Origin: Crotophaga sulcirostris | Lineage: Eukaryota > Chordata > Aves > Cuculiformes > Crotophagidae | Reading direction: 5' to 3' | Assembly (NCBI GenBank): GCA_013397455.1 | Contig: VYZB01000381.1 | Span: 738,712 to 802,711, forward strand | DNA length: 64,000 bases | In this document: piece by piece, positions 49,401 to 62,502 of the stretch | Layout: every line of letters begins with the position of its first letter | Position numbering within the stretch: the first letter of the stretch is position 1 | The notes under the pieces: model-generated | Database searches by the model: none | Told to the model about the DNA's origin: nothing | What the model saw: only the letters and a program-made list of their open reading frames with translations | Position numbers and translations under genes: made by a program

Positions 49401-52295
49401 AGCTAGCAGTGACCACACAAGCCTCATGGTCTCCCTGGGAACTCCCTGATACATTTCCATGTCCTGTTGCTTCATTCAGTGCAGATCAAAGAATAAGTGA
49501 CCTGCCCCTGTCCCCTTTAGCTTCCCCTCCACCCCACAGAGGGCCCAGCAAAGGGCCGTGTCCTTTGGATGGGCTACAGATGCTCAAGGAGGGTGGCTCA
49601 GCACAGACAGCGGCAGCTTGAACTCTTGGCTCTGCTTTTTGAGAACATCTCCTGTAACTTCAAGAAAGGAAGTTTCCCCTCTCTGCTTCTGCTTGATTTC
49701 AGTTCACAAAGGTGACATTGCCCTGGTGCTGGGGGCTAGGACTCTGCTCAGAGGCACGAGACAGTGCTGTATCACCCCAGCAGCTGATCTCCAGAGGAGC
49801 CCTGTGTGTAGAAAGTCTGGGGCTGCCTCCTGAATTGCTTCAGTCAGCAGCATCAGGGACAGACATGATAGCCAGCCTGAGGGGCAGCACCCCATGCAGG
49901 TTTCGATGGTGGAGAAGCCTCGTAGCACCTGTCTCCAGCAGCCCCAAGAGGAGGACAACAGGCCCGGTGGGGCTGTCCACCACCCTGCAGAGAAGCCAGC
50001 ACCCAGCACACACCAGGTGGGTTTTGTGTGCACTCCTAAGGACAGGCACCCCAGTGCAAGGAGATGCTGCCCCCCCTAGCACAGTAGAGAAAGCCGGCTG
50101 TGCCCCAGCTCACAGGGAGCAGCCTGCCCTCCCAGGCACCACGCAGAGCATGGCATGCCAGTACCCAGCATCCCCAGGCTCCGGCGCCCTGGCGAGAGCA
50201 AAGCAGCTGCAGGCTGCATTGCAAAATTATGCGTGGGCAGCTCCTTGGCCACTCATGGGATAAGCAGCTACCGCTTCAGCTCCCCTGGGCTTTCACGGCA
50301 AAGCCTGTGCCAGGGGCAGCTCCATTTGCTGTCCTCAACTCCTCTGCTTCACAGACCACGCAGGGAGGAACCAGCTGCAGGGCAGGCAGCCATACAGGGG
50401 CTGCCAGTGGATTTCCTCTTATCTTTCCTCCACATGGTGCCTCAACAACCAGCTCAGAGGACACTTGGCACTTCCAGTACCTGCTGCGGGGCAGAGCTGC
50501 CCTGTCCCTGTGATGCAGAGGCCGATGAGATCACATCCCCCCACTCATCAAGCAAAAGCAGCTGTTGCAGGGCGAGCTGAGGTGCCCGAGATGCCCCAGG
50601 AAAGCTGCTGTGCCCAGGAACACAGTACAGCTAGACTCCCTCTTTCTTCCCCAACCCATGAAGTGAGGCAGGCATTGCATCCCGTTTGCTGCGTGATCCC
50701 AGGCCAAGAGCTTGGGAAAGCATCTGGCTTCAGCTACCAACTCACATCTGCTTTGCCCATAAGGGGACCAAAGCCATTAGCATTGTCCAGGCCCTTCTGA
50801 TGGCCTCCCACATCATCCTAGCCTCAGCTCCTGCCATTGTAGAGCTTCCCAGTCCTTGCCCAGGTGATCTCCATGGGATGCTGCACAAGCTGATTGGTCA
50901 CCCCCTTGGGCACAGAGCTCCTGTGCAAGGTGATCAGATGGACTCTGTTGAACCAGTTCTCCCTGCAGAAGCCCATCGCAAGGGGCTGAGGGGAAGGAAC
51001 AGGCACCCCCTCACAGGTAGGCCTGAGTGCTGCTGAGCTTTTGCCACAGGAGTTGGGCCAAACAAAGCATCAGCACCATTCAGAGAGCACACTGCTCCCT
51101 AGAACTGATGTTTCACCTCCTTCAGATCACAGCTCATTACGTGCAGCCTTCCTCATCATCTAGCACCTCCTCACTGAAGTGTCCAGACAATGCACGTCAT
51201 CCCACCCTCACATGACATCATCTGAGGTATCCTCATGCAGGAGGAAATGCACTGTTCAGAAGGGCTGTTTACTGGACCTTCTGGCAGCAGCCACCACCTT
51301 CACCAATGGGATGCTCAAAGTGATGGGTTCCCAGGCCCATCTGCAGGCAGTAGGGAGTACAAACACCACCAGTACAGCAACAGTCAAAGAGACTGGACAA
51401 CCAACACATGAGACAGCCACACAAGGAAAACACTGTGCAACTGTCTCTCAAGTCCCTGCAGCCTGGTTCTGACACGCCAGCCTACAGTACCAAGCAGAAG
51501 CCACACACCTTCCCTGTCCCAGGAGCCCTGAGGTGAAGTGAGCCCCCCCGACCCCTTGAGCAGCGGGGCAGGGGCAGCCCCTGCAGCACAACCTGAGTCA
51601 CCACGGCCACTCAGCACCACTCACCCACATGCCTTGTGCCTGTGGGAAAGGCAACGCCAATGCCAGTGGCACCAAGGGCTCGTTGGCACTGGAAACTGGG
51701 TGAAAGCATTGTTCAAGCCCTCCAAGGTGCTGCACAGTCTCTCCTTTGGTTTTACACCCCAACCTAGGGACAAGTCAGCTGCACCAGACCCCGCTCCACA
51801 GGTAGGGTTTGGGTTCAGCTGGTTGCCAAAGGCTGCATGGGACCAGTTAGGTCTGGGACACCGAGGCCACCACTCCCACTCCATGCCACAGGGACAGAAA
51901 TTCAGGCACAGACACAGTGGAGCAGCTGCCAACACACACCCACATCACCAAACAGGCAGCGTGATGTGCTTATGAAACTTGTTGCTGGCCATGCTGGCAG
52001 GAAACCCAAGCACAAGCAGGAAAGAAACCCAGGCAGGTGCAGGCAACAGATGCCCCCACAGGGCCACCTGCAGCCAGCAGTCCTTGAGACTCACCTCACT
52101 TTTCACAGGCTGGGGTCTCTTCCCAAGCTTCACCTCCAGGAAGTGGAGTGGTGAGATCATGGCCCCGATGTTGCGGATGTCAGCGTACTTCAGCTCCTCG
52201 GCGGTCAGGGCTGTGCCAGGCAGTCCCGTCAAGGGGCCGAGCCCAGGCAGCGCGCCAGCCGTCAGGGACGGGTCGGGGATCTGCCCTGGCATCAT
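46256..52295 (-). CDS. JDP2: JDP2, complete coding region (3 coding exons): JUN dimerisation protein 2
   Basis: CDS is join(46256..46441, 47294..47398, 52095..52295) on the minus strand, giving 163 residues as in human. JDP2 is a nuclear bZIP repressor that pairs with JUN family members, ATF2 and itself, binds TRE and CRE sites and recruits histone deacetylase. Start MMPGQIPDPS at two adjacent ATGs (52295). LKYADIRNIGAMISPLHFLE at 35-54 is the conserved pre-bZIP segment. VKSE at 64-67 is a SUMO motif (Lys65). The basic region 74-96 contains NKVAAARCR (82-90), and zipper leucines are at 100, 107, 114, 121 and 128. TP at 148-149 is the JNK site. The ending LLEQLEKK is conserved. Introns are all phase 0 with GT-AG ends. 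One or more non-coding 5' exons must lie right of 52318. Confidence 0.97.
47294..47398 (-). CDS. JDP2: JDP2 middle coding exon (basic region)
   Basis: Encodes residues 68-102, LDEEEERRKRRREKN through TEFLQR. The acceptor is CTCATTGCAG ending at 47399 and the donor is GTGGGT from 47293. The 105-nt length equals BATF exon 2 exactly, reflecting the shared exon structure of this bZIP group. Confidence 0.97.
47954..47976 (+). promoter_or_regulatory. JDP2: Tandem AP-1 (TRE) sites in JDP2 intron
   Basis: TGACTCA occurs at 47954-47960 and again at 47970-47976, in the same orientation with starts 16 bp apart. JDP2 itself binds this sequence as a JUN dimer, so autoregulation or an AP-1 enhancer is possible. 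Confidence 0.45.
48708..48717 (+). promoter_or_regulatory. JDP2: TGACTCAGCA: AP-1 / antioxidant-response (NRF2-MAF) site
   Basis: A perfect 10-bp match to the extended MAF-type element, 730 bp from the AP-1 pair in the same JDP2 intron. JDP2 is reported to act with NRF2-MAFK on such elements. Confidence 0.4.
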
Positions 52296-52318
52296 AACAG
52301 GGAAAACAGCTTCGTAGG
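52095..52318 (-). CDS. JDP2: JDP2 first coding exon (with 23 nt of 5' UTR)
   Basis: Coding part 52095-52295, residues 1-67 (MMPGQIPDPS to PQPVKSE). The 23 nt between the acceptor (CTTCCCCCAG, AG at 52320-52319) and the first ATG are 5' UTR, so the ATG is not in the first transcribed exon. The donor is GTGAGT from 52094. Confidence 0.95.
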
Positions 52319-52514
52319 CTGGGGGAAGAGCAAGACACAGCCCGTTACAACCCAGCTCACATCACATGTGCACCTACAGTCCTATCACCTAACAGGGTGC
52401 AAACTAGGGAAGACAGTTGTTTTCCCCAGGAATGGTAAAAGCAAGGACTAAGCAGAACCTGGGTGGCAGAAATCAAAATATGACTCCTGCTAGGAATGAT
52501 TACACTACTGGTGT

Positions 52515-52775
52515 GTAGATCATGGACTGAAGCTTCGTCATGGAAATTTAGGCTTGATATTAGGAAAAAGTTCTTCCCTGAAAGGGTGATTGGCCCTTGG
52601 AATGCGCTGCCCAGGGAGGTGGTGGAGTCACCAACCCTGGAGGTGTTTAAGAGGAGACTGGATGAGGCACTCAGTGCCATGGTTTAGATGATGGGTTGGT
52701 GTTAGCGTTGGGTTATAGGTTGGACTCGATGATCTCAGAGGTCCTTTCCAACCTTGTAATACTGTGATACTGAGA
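52515..52775 (+). mobile_element. CR1 LINE, 5'-truncated, sense strand
   Basis: Plus-strand copy of the same subfamily as 14428. It retains the ORF2 C-terminus ([20 protein letters not shown] to LDEALSAMV and stop), then GATGATCTCAGAGGTCC and the terminal AATACTGTGATACTG. It is 5'-truncated and inert. Confidence 0.95.
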
Positions 52776-55120
52776 GACAAAGCACCAGAAGAACAGAAGT
52801 TGGCTGCATCAACAGTGATGTGGTTCCACAAGCTACTAGTTTTGGCACACCTTTCTCTGGAGTGTAGAAGATCAAAGTTTGCTCTTAGTTGAGTTTTGGT
52901 TAATGTGTAGGTTATTAGGACAAGAAGAAAATGGCATAAAGAGAATCACAAATGCCTTAGGCTGGATTTTTTCCAGGCAAGCTCAGCCTACTGGCCAGGG
53001 CTGGGACATGCTACACAGGGACCAGGGATAAAACTGCAAGAGAAAAACTTGTCACTGTACGAACATCTCCCAGCACAGACATGAGGAAGAGAAGACTGGA
53101 AAGGAGAGGGAATGGAGCAAGGTGCAAAAGGCTTCTTCTACCAGGAAAGAAAAAAAATGCAGTGCAAGTGAGAGTAGGATTGGGACAAGCTTTGGTAAGT
53201 TACTTATAGACAGAAGAAAGGGAGCTACTGGGAAATGCAAAGAACAAGCAGCTGAGAGATAAAGAAACAAAATTATACCCAAAATGGGAAGCCCATAAAG
53301 CTGGAGCTGTTGTAGCACCAAAAAGCAAAGGTGCATCCCTGCTTGTATAACTGGTCTGGGTCACTCAGAAGTAACCCAGTTACAACACACAGAGTCAACT
53401 TCTGTCCACACAGCATCCATTTTCTCCCCCTCAACTCAACCACACGGCCTAGTGCTCATGCCTCAGCACACTCCAGGAGCCTCCAGGCACCCACCCCATC
53501 CTGCCCCTGTGCCAGGAGGCATCTATGCAACGTGGAAGAGGGACCAGCAACATCAGGAGAAACAGGCTAACAGAGTTGCTTCCCGCAACCACTAGAACCA
53601 GTGACAAGGCAGGATCCAGTGAGCAGCTGCGCAAAATCATGGAAGAGAGGTCCATGAAGGACCATCAGTCACATCAGCCTGCACAAACTCCTTGAAGCTC
53701 TGAGAGCACTGACTGCCATAGCAAGGAGGTGCATTAAACAAGGGATAAAATGCACTCACCCTGCACAAGCACGTGCTCTCAGTTGCTGAGAGACCAGGTA
53801 AGGGGCAGCGCAGATTTCTGGTCCAGGCAGTACAGTTGTGCTAAGCAGAGCCACACACACATTATCAAAACAGCTGCCACAGCTGCTCAGTATTTACCAC
53901 CCTGGATTGACAAATCTGTCAGTGCCCAGCTGAAAGCTTCAGTAAAGCTGCATATGAGAGAGGACTGTTGGATCATTGAGTTAAAGAACAGCTCAGGTGG
54001 AGAGGGAATCTCTCACTCTGGAGGTTGCCTACTCCAACCCCTCTGCTCAAGCAGGGTCAGCGGGAGCAGGCTGATCAGTGTTAATCACAACAAGCAGAGA
54101 AGTTAAGGATTTCCTGGCACCAGCACATCTCTTTACACAGAAGATAATTTGGTATATTTGTTAATGTGAAGGAACAACAGCATAAGGGAAGGAAAGCAAA
54201 TTCTACAGGTTAGTCAAGGGTAGAGGCGCTAATGCGAGCTCCAAAGCTCCCAGCATGGATGCTGTGAAAGCCAAACTGGCAGGACAGACAAGGGGAGAGC
54301 ATCAGAGAGCACCTACAAGCTGCAATATGCTGTGAGCTGTCCTATGCTCTAATCTGCCATAAAAGACATCCAAGCGTCAGTACGAGATGTCCCCTGGCAG
54401 AGTTTGCTCAGCAGACAGCAGTGGTGACCAACAGGACTTGAAAAAGAGCATGGAAAGCAAATACAGCAAGACCATGTCTGTAAAGAGGCAGTGAGCAGGA
54501 ATGGAGCCCTATGCTCTGGTCATCCTTCAGGAAGAGAGACCAGAAAGGGGAGAGCAGGCCAGTGCTCAGCGGTGCTGGTGTGCGGAGGGAGGAAGCCGGG
54601 CCTGGGGCAGCTGATCTGCACAAGGACATTAAAACCTGAAAAGGAGAAGATGGGAATGATAGGAGAGACGAGTAACTCCTGAAGTGAAGTGATACTAACT
54701 AATGAAATGGACTCCTGCCCATTTGGTCATAGAACAGCAAGAAAATACTTGGAAACGATACTGGACCTCAGAAGATATTATAGACATCAACTCACTGAGA
54801 TTGCAAGGACCTAAATTAATACAAAGTATTCATTCTTCCATAGCAATCTCTAAAGAAAGACAGCTGTAATTCCACATCTGCAGTGGTTGCCCTGTACAGT
54901 GTCAGGAGATGTCCACTCAGAGCAGGGCTCTGAAGCTGCATGCTACCTCCCTCTCCTTCCTTTCAGGCCTAGACATGACTAAGATGCTTCCCTTCTCCAG
55001 AAACCGGGCACCATTCTACCCTAGGCGGCACTCTGGACAGAAATGTGCAAAAACTCATCTGGAGACTGTGCCTGAATTCCTACAGTCTTCCTCACAGACT
55101 GTCCTTCTCCAGCAGGAAAG

Positions 55121-55133
55121 CACTGAGTCAGTG
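55121..55133. promoter_or_regulatory. Palindromic AP-1 site CACTGAGTCAGTG
   Basis: A 13-bp perfect palindrome around the TGAGTCA core, about 2.8 kb upstream of the JDP2 first coding exon. The symmetric flanks go beyond the minimal 7-mer. Confidence 0.35.
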
Positions 55134-58100
55134 AGGTGGCATGGACACGGGGAGGTGACTCCAGAGGCTCGTCTCAGGATACTCTGTCACAGGACTCAGC
55201 TGTGTAGAGTTAAATCCAGTCTACCATTCTGGGACAGCTGCATGCCCTGCAGAGCCAGCCTTTTCCCAACCACTGCCACTGAGACTCCATGCTATGACAC
55301 TGGGGAAGAAGCCTGCTATCAGCAGCACATCCCAGCCAGATGTTGCAGACCACCATATCAGCAATCCATAGATGTCCATCCCCAGCTTGAAAGGTTTGGG
55401 CTTAAGTAAAAATAAAAATAAAGAAATTGGTAGCTAAATGATGCCAACATCCTCCTGAAGTCTCCCTCCTGCAAATACCATGTCTGAGCTGCTATGGCAC
55501 ACACTGGTTTGGGGCTCTGACCCACCCTTTCACATGCTTCAGGCTGGGAACCAACTCGAGGCAAGCACTGGTTGCCTAAATCTATTACAGGCATGGGGAA
55601 CCTGGTTTTAATGTGTTGTCTTCCATCACAAGATGCAACCGACAGCACCCAAAGGCTGGGCTGGACACTCCAGGTCCCAAGCTAGATGGAATTCAGGGTC
55701 ACTGCAATTTATGAAATAAGGAAGGAGAAGAAATCTGTTCTCCAGACTGTGCTACCACCTGCTCACGGAATACCCCTGCACACTCCTGAGCCTGGGGTAG
55801 CTCCCCAGGGACAACTGGCTAAAGATTGGAGAAAACATTGTGTTTCCTCTGACCTACCTTTTCCCTCTACCTCTTTGATCTGGTAGCTTAATATGCCTTG
55901 AAATACCCTTTGTACCAGTGTGACATCAGGCACAGGTCAGTGAGGCACATGGCCCAGTACTTAACACGCTGTTAAGAATTTATCCTGGATCAAGGGACTG
56001 CACTGCCAAAGCCCACACTTGCCTCAGTGTAAACCAAAGCACCAGAAGCCACCCAGAAGAACACAAACCTGCACATTAAGATTAGCTAATAACTACATGG
56101 GAAGGTGACCTCTGGAAGCAAGCGTTTGCTCAGCAGTCAGGAAGCTCAGGAGCACATTGTGAACTTCCAAGAGTCAAGCTGAGTGAGACCTTGGAGTGGA
56201 ACATAAAACCATCCCCACCAGGGCTATAACCTTGGAAATAAGAAGGGAATGAGGAGAGATGCTGTCCCTTTCTGCAGACCAGGGGTGCAGTGACAAATCA
56301 CCTCGCTCAGCCCTCGATGCCCCTCAGTCCCAGACACTGTCACTCCATGCTGATCAAAGAGCCTCTTGTTTCACTCCTTTTGCCTCTTCCTCCTGAAAGA
56401 GAGGCCTTCCTTTCATTTCAAGTCTAAGACACCTTCACCTTCTATTCAGGCTACCACTAGAGGTAAGAAGTACTTTGATCATGTCAAAAAAAGCCAAGGC
56501 ATGTAATTGTATTTAATACTTGGGTCTTCTTCCAGAGGCTGTTACCCTGGAAGACATTGACATGCTTGCCTACAGCTCCAGAACATTTCTACCAGGTTTG
56601 CATGGAAGGGCAGAAATAACTTTGAAGCTTAAGATCTGAGTTCAACCTTTAAGTTGCAGTTTTTCAATAGCCACATCTTGCTGGATGGGGCAAACATGGC
56701 TGGTGCTTTGCCAATTCCTAATTCCTTTCTGCATATTCCTTTGCGGTGTTTGTTATTTCTAAGGCACATGAACCAACCCACCTCTGTATCCCTCCCCACT
56801 CTAACACAGTGCTTTAGCTGGGATACTTATTTATTTTTTTTCTTTTCAGAACTGATTATTAATACAGCCTTTTTCCCTCAATGCCAGGCAGTCTTTCAAT
56901 GTCTTCTCACATGAGCTGAGAAGCATTTTGTCTTCAGTAAAACCTAGCTTTCTGGTGTCCTATGGCTGTACAACACAATTCCTGCATTGTATCAGCTATG
57001 CTTTTTCCCCCCATAATGAAGCCAACAGCAAAGCAAAGCAGCGAGGGGAAAGAGAATGTGCACCCTTACATCTGACACTGGGATCTGCGTGATGCCAGCT
57101 GCTCGAGTTTACATTCACCATAGCTGTGCCTTCTGCACTGATGCTATTCATCATTTCGTGCCACGACATCAAGATGCTCCAGAGTGAATCAGGAGACAGA
57201 AGGCTTTCTTAAAACTTCAGTTCAGTGATGGGCAGCTTGTGTCATTCAATGCTCTCTTCAGCAGCTATTCTTACAGCAAAAATCAGGTCAACACATGATT
57301 TCATGATTTCAGTTTGTATTTCTTTAGCTTTTCCTCTACACTCCCGTTGTTCTGGTTAAAATGCTGTAACACAAGACTTGACCTCTTGCTGAGATGTCTG
57401 TAAACCCTCCTAATTATTGTAGTCACTTCTGCATCCTTGCTTTGGCATCGTTCTTGTTGTGGTCTCAGTAAACTTAGGTCAAGCTCGGTTATTTTATCAG
57501 CAGTCTCACCCCCCAAAAGCTGACAACAATACAGTTTTTGTTCTTTATGGGTTTGCTGCATCTTTCCAGTCAGTGACAAGTGTTTCTGTGCTTTGTTTCC
57601 CAATTATGTCCTTATGGTCAGTCCGTGACACTGATTGATTTAATATTTCTTAAAGGCAGCACCCATTCCTCGGTTTTTCTCCTGTTGCCAGGGTCTGTTA
57701 TCTTCTGGAGCCCACAACCTAACGGGAAGAAGCTTTAACAAGTTGTTACTGTCCCATAGAGTTGCTCAGCTTTCCTGGGGACACTGTCCCTGCATACACT
57801 TCTATTCTTTTTCTCCTGCAGTTCTAATTTTCATTTGCTTGGCTTTGTTTTTTTTTTTTCCTTCCCATATCAATTTCAGTGCTGCTTTTTCCGAGGACTG
57901 TTTTTGTTTGGTTTTTTTGAAGGAGCTGATGTTTGCACAGCAGTTACGGCATAAATCTAACCTGCGTAGGCATAAGCCACGTAACCCAGTATCCCTGGAG
58001 GCTTGTACTCTGGTTGCTAGCCTGTATTCACACCCCTCCTGCCACCTCTTCAGTGCTATTCTTACCAACAGACTAAAACTGGCACAGAAATGCCTACCTA

Positions 58101-59921
58101 TGTTGAAATCATACATTCGTTTCCCTGTGCAGAAATTGCCTCAGTTTGTATCCACTGTTCCCCTAGGACCATCTTATGCATCCTCACGTATCCAGAGGTG
58201 CTGTTTGTTTTTTATAAACCCAGTGCAGCTGCTGTATCAACAGCATCATCATGCAGAGAGGACCACAACATGCCAAAGCAGGCTTTGACAGTCACACTTC
58301 AATTTAAATTGCCATTACTGCCTTATCTCTGCTGTCAGCTGCCTTGGCAAGAGTGAGGGCTGTTTGCAACCTTATTTTCAATTTTGCTGTCTATAAATCG
58401 TGGTCTTTTCTAACAGAAGCTATTTTACATGCTCTGACATCTGCAATCGTTGATCCAAGTACTCTTCCAGTTCTCAGAGAGGCAGTCTAGCACCTAATAT
58501 TGCCAGCCAGCAGATTCTGACACCATAAATGCCAGCCTGTTTCTCTTTTGCCCATATTAAGTGCTGTGCTGAGGGAGAGTCTGTCCTGCCAGCCCTTCTC
58601 CACGCCGCCTGCAGAACCAAGGCTGTACTCGCCTGTTCTCTTATTCCAGGCTCAGCCTGGGTGCCTGCCCTTACCTGTCTGCTGCCATGCAGCAGAGCAC
58701 TGCCAAAGCCTGCAACCCACCACACAAGCAGTCTCTGGTCTCTTCATTAGCATGTTTGCACTTAACATACTATTGCCAATTGTATGTACTGTCTTGGAGC
58801 ACCTAAATCATAGCACTTGGCCCTTCGTCTTCTCCTGGCCAACAGCCAATAATTGTCCTAGGAGATTAATAGCATGTCTTGCCATCCATGAGAAGCAACT
58901 TCTGGTTCCTTAGATTTTATTATGGTTTTATTGTAATTTTTTTAGCTCCTGGCTATCAAGTTCACTTAGCCTGCATGTCATACATTGCATCTTTCTAGTT
59001 CCTTCTGTTGGCAGAAGGATGATTTATATGAAAGCCTTTTCCTGACATACCCAACTTCTCATGTCCCAAGAATGTAACTTCCTAAACAAAGACAGGGCAG
59101 TTGGCTATCACTCCTTCTCTGAATCACAGAGCCATTTGCTTTTTTCCATCTGGACTCTTCTAGCTGGGGAGACTGCAGGGTGCTGAGGGTCACTCACTGG
59201 AGCCTACAGCCCTTCTTTCACTTCCAGGTTCAGCACCCAGTGAGTGCCAAGTCAAGCATAGTGAAGTTGAAGCCAGAAAACCACTACCCTGTATTCCCAT
59301 TGCCACAAGTACCTAGCCATGCAATTACATATTTCTTCTGTTGTCTAAACTGCAATATTCTCCCATTCCCATGCAATTCCTATGCTACCAATCCATCTGA
59401 TGCATCTAGTTTTGAGGTCACCCTATCTCCTGCTTAGCTTCTCATTTGCATTGTTAAAAGCATCAACTTGCAGTGCCAGTGCCAAAGGCCACACAGATCA
59501 GTATTGAAGTTATTTGCCAAATATCAGAACACATCAAAAGCCAAGCCCTTTGATTGTAACCAGTCTTTTCAGATATCCACACAGAAGCGCTCGCAAACAT
59601 CAACTTGAATGAATGAATGCACGGCGGCTGTTGTTAATCTGCTGAACCGGCTGATGCCAAGGAACCTACCACCTGTAGTATACTGAAGGGCTGCAGTGAC
59701 ATCCACTGGGACAAAACTGTGCATGCCCTCTCTTTACCGAGGGCCTAATTATTTAGTGTTTTATGGCATCAGTGAGATTCCTCTTTATTTCAAGGCCAGC
59801 TTAAGGCACGACCACAGCATGGCTTGCCAAGTGCACCGAGCTACAGCGTGCCATCTCAGTGTGCTAGAGACCATAGCACCTCACTACCTCCACACTCCAC
59901 TTCCATCCCGAGGGGGGAGAG

Positions 59922-60216
59922 ACAGTATCACAGTATTACAAGGTTGGAAAGGACCTCTGAGATCATTGAGTCCAACCTATAACCCAACACTAATACCAAC
60001 CCATCATCTAAACCACGGCACTGAGTGCCTCATCCAATCTCCTCTTAAACACCTCCAGGGTTGGCGACTCCACCACCTCCTTGGGCAGCACATTCCAAAG
60101 GCCAATCACCCTTTCAGTGAAGGACTTTTGCCTACTATCAAGCCTACTATCAAGCCTACTATCAAGCCTACTATCAAGCCTACTATCAAGCCTACTATCA
60201 AGCCTACTATCAAGCC
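59922..60216 (-). mobile_element. CR1 LINE 3' end with internal repeat expansion at its truncation end
   Basis: Typical CR1 3' terminus (ACAGTATCACAGTATTACAAGG) through the ORF2 C-terminal region. At the position of the family sequence TTCCTAACATCAAGCC the element passes into seven copies of a 12-bp unit and then ends. Confidence 0.93.
60131..60214. repeat. 12-bp tandem repeat, seven exact copies
   Basis: The unit CCTACTATCAAG is repeated seven times without a change, 84 bp. It derives from the CR1 segment at that place, so it grew after insertion. The plus-strand frame reads Ile-Lys-Pro-Thr repeats because 12 is a multiple of three. Confidence 0.97.
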
Positions 60217-62227
60217 CTGGGTTTTCAGGACCAAAGAAGTAGCTGTGCCCTTCCCACAGACACCCCCAGCTGCTGCCCTTGCTGTTCCCTTCCCCTCATG
60301 GGTAACCCCACTCAGTGAGAGAAGAGGTGTAGGGTTTGTGAACACCCATATATGTAATGTCCCATCCCAGACTCCCAAGTTCCAGTGAGCAGACTGCAGG
60401 GTCACGATGTTAAAGACAGGAAGGTAAAGGACAGTTCCTCAGGAGATGGAGATCTAAACCCATTTTGTGAGAGGCAACAATCTGGCTCAGTCCTGCACAT
60501 CCAGTCTCACACAGATGGCAGGAGGAACATCCAAGTCATTAACAGACAGAAGGCTATGAAAAGCTTTCTGAAAACAGGAATGCAGAGAACGTTGCTGCCT
60601 CCCCCCTCTTCTCCACAAGGGAGGTGCACAGCTCCCTACACCATACCCACAGGGCAGCCCAGAGCTGTCAGCCCCTCCTCGGCAGAAGTGCAAATTTTCA
60701 GCCCCCCACTCACCTGAGTCCCACCATCAGGCCCCCACACCTGCTTGTTTGATGCGTTGACTCCTTATCCCCGTTATGAGGAAGGGGAATACTGGTCCTC
60801 CAGTCCTCAGGTTTAGAAGTAACCTTTCCTTTGCCATTAGCAAAGCAGTCAGCTCACAGTCCTTTTTCCCTGAGCATTTTCCTCCATACCTTCACAGGGT
60901 AATAAAAAGCTCTAGCTTAGCATCTCACTGCTCCCATCACTGCAATGCAGCGACTGACTTGTAAGCAACCTGTGCCAGTGGCGTTTTGTACAGCACCTAG
61001 CACAGCAAGGCTCCTCTACTGCAATAATTCATTGCAATAGCTGCAAAAAAAAAATGGCAATTGATTATCACAGTATCAGTAGAGATTGCAATTAATTATT
61101 CGTGGCAGACATTTACTAAAGCTGCACCACCCACTGGATGGCAGTACAGAGCACAAAGGCAAAAGCTATCCCGTTCCTGCCCAGAGAAGCTCAAACGGAT
61201 TTAAGGCGGAAGGAATATCCTGGCCGGAGCTGGGCTGCAGCTCAGACACTGAGGTTAATGACTGACTTGCTGAAATCCCCTAGGACCTTCCATGACCACA
61301 TGTGGTCAGGGCTGGAATCTTCTTCAAGAAGACAACCCTACTTCAGCACAGAGCTCTGCCCACAGGGGCCAAGGATGGCCTCAAAGATGAGAGCCCCCCC
61401 CTATAAACTCCTCAAAATTATGCCCTGAATGCCAGGGTCATCCACAAAGACCTCTAATCCATATAAAGACCAGCTCTGGCTAGTTTGCAACAGCCCTGCT
61501 CAGCTGAGAGGTTCATATGGACTTCTAGCTCCCTGGCCACATGCTAAAATAGCTTGCAGTGTTTGGATTGATACTCTGGACAGTCTAAGCAATGGAGAAA
61601 TTCATGCAAGCAGTCAAAGACAGATGGCATCAGGTTTGCTGTGCCCTCTCCTTGCTGCACTGGCACTGCAGAACACATCCAGGCTGGCAAGGGCTCCACG
61701 CCACACACCATGCCTCTACCTCTCTTGCTCTTGGGGCCAGGTCCATGGGAACTGCCTACTGCAGTGAAAAGAGCCTCTCAACTGCTTCATGCCCAAGGCA
61801 CTGCCAGGTACCTGGCCCAGGCAGCTCCACAGAAGCAGCAAACACCAGCACGAGGAAGGAGACCACAGAGCAGATGTTCAGGGCTGCCTGTGCTTAGGCA
61901 GCAGAGTTGGACACACTGCTCAGACGGAGAGGGCAGGAGGAGGCAAGAGTTGTGAGGGACTCCCTACGCTTCCTCAGCAAGGACCGCAGCACAGAGACCT
62001 TTGCATCTTGTAAGGCAAGAAATGCTCTGTGCTCAGCTGTCAAGAGGAAGGAGAAGCATCCATATAGGTGTCTCAGCAAGGAGACAGAGGCAGCAACTGG
62101 CATGTTAACTCTCATCAGATCTTGGTAATCCCCCAGATCCCGGGAATCTGGAATAAGCAATTCCTGCTCGACGCAATGACAGTTTGGACAGCAGCTCCAG
62201 CACCCACCCACTCATCCCCCTGTTGGG

Positions 62228-62271
62228 CAGGTTTTTGTTTCGTTTTTTTTTTGTGGTTTTTTTTTTTTTAA
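62228..62271. repeat. T-rich tract
   Basis: Runs of T interrupted by G and C (TTTTTGTTTCG, TTTTTTTTTTGTGG, TTTTTTTTTTTTAAA). Low complexity; it could be a relic of a retrotransposed poly(A), but no element body was recognised. Confidence 0.8.
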
Positions 62272-62477
62272 ATCAGCAGAAAACATACTAAGAATCAAAA
62301 CTCCAGTGACTGACATTCCCAGATGTCCCCACACAAACACTCACCAGCAAATTCCCAGTGCAGACTCTTGACAACAGCCTCCAGATAGAATTTTTCAGGC
62401 ACGTTTTCCCGAAACTAGTGAAAAAATCCTGGTCTGAGCTGCAGAAGCATTTGTTTCTGCTGAGCTCTTCGAGTCCA

Positions 62478-62502
62478 AACACACACACGCACACACACAC
62501 AG
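62478..62502. repeat. (CA)n microsatellite
   Basis: About twelve CA units with one CG interruption. Confidence 0.9.

Larger units (their letters stand above)
47399..52094 (-). other. JDP2: JDP2 intron between first and middle coding exons
   Basis: About 4.7 kb bounded by GTGAGT at 52094 and TTGCAG at 47399. No CR1 was recognised in it. It contains three AP-1 cores (separate entries); other open frames have no recognisable family. Confidence 0.85.

Noticed and set aside
57301..57603. 100-codon minus-strand frame of protein-like composition
   Set aside because: The frame opens directly after a stop with TTG rather than ATG, no family was recognised, and no splice sites or neighbours support it. 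It could be an old retrocopy fragment, but there is no evidence for that.
59696..60388. 230-codon open frame with Ile-Lys-Pro-Thr repeats
   Set aside because: It reads antisense through a CR1 fragment and its 12-bp repeat expansion, so it is not a gene.
61064..61080. TTATCACAGTATCAG resembling a CR1 terminus
   Set aside because: One terminal unit only and no CR1 sequence beside it; chance similarity is likely.
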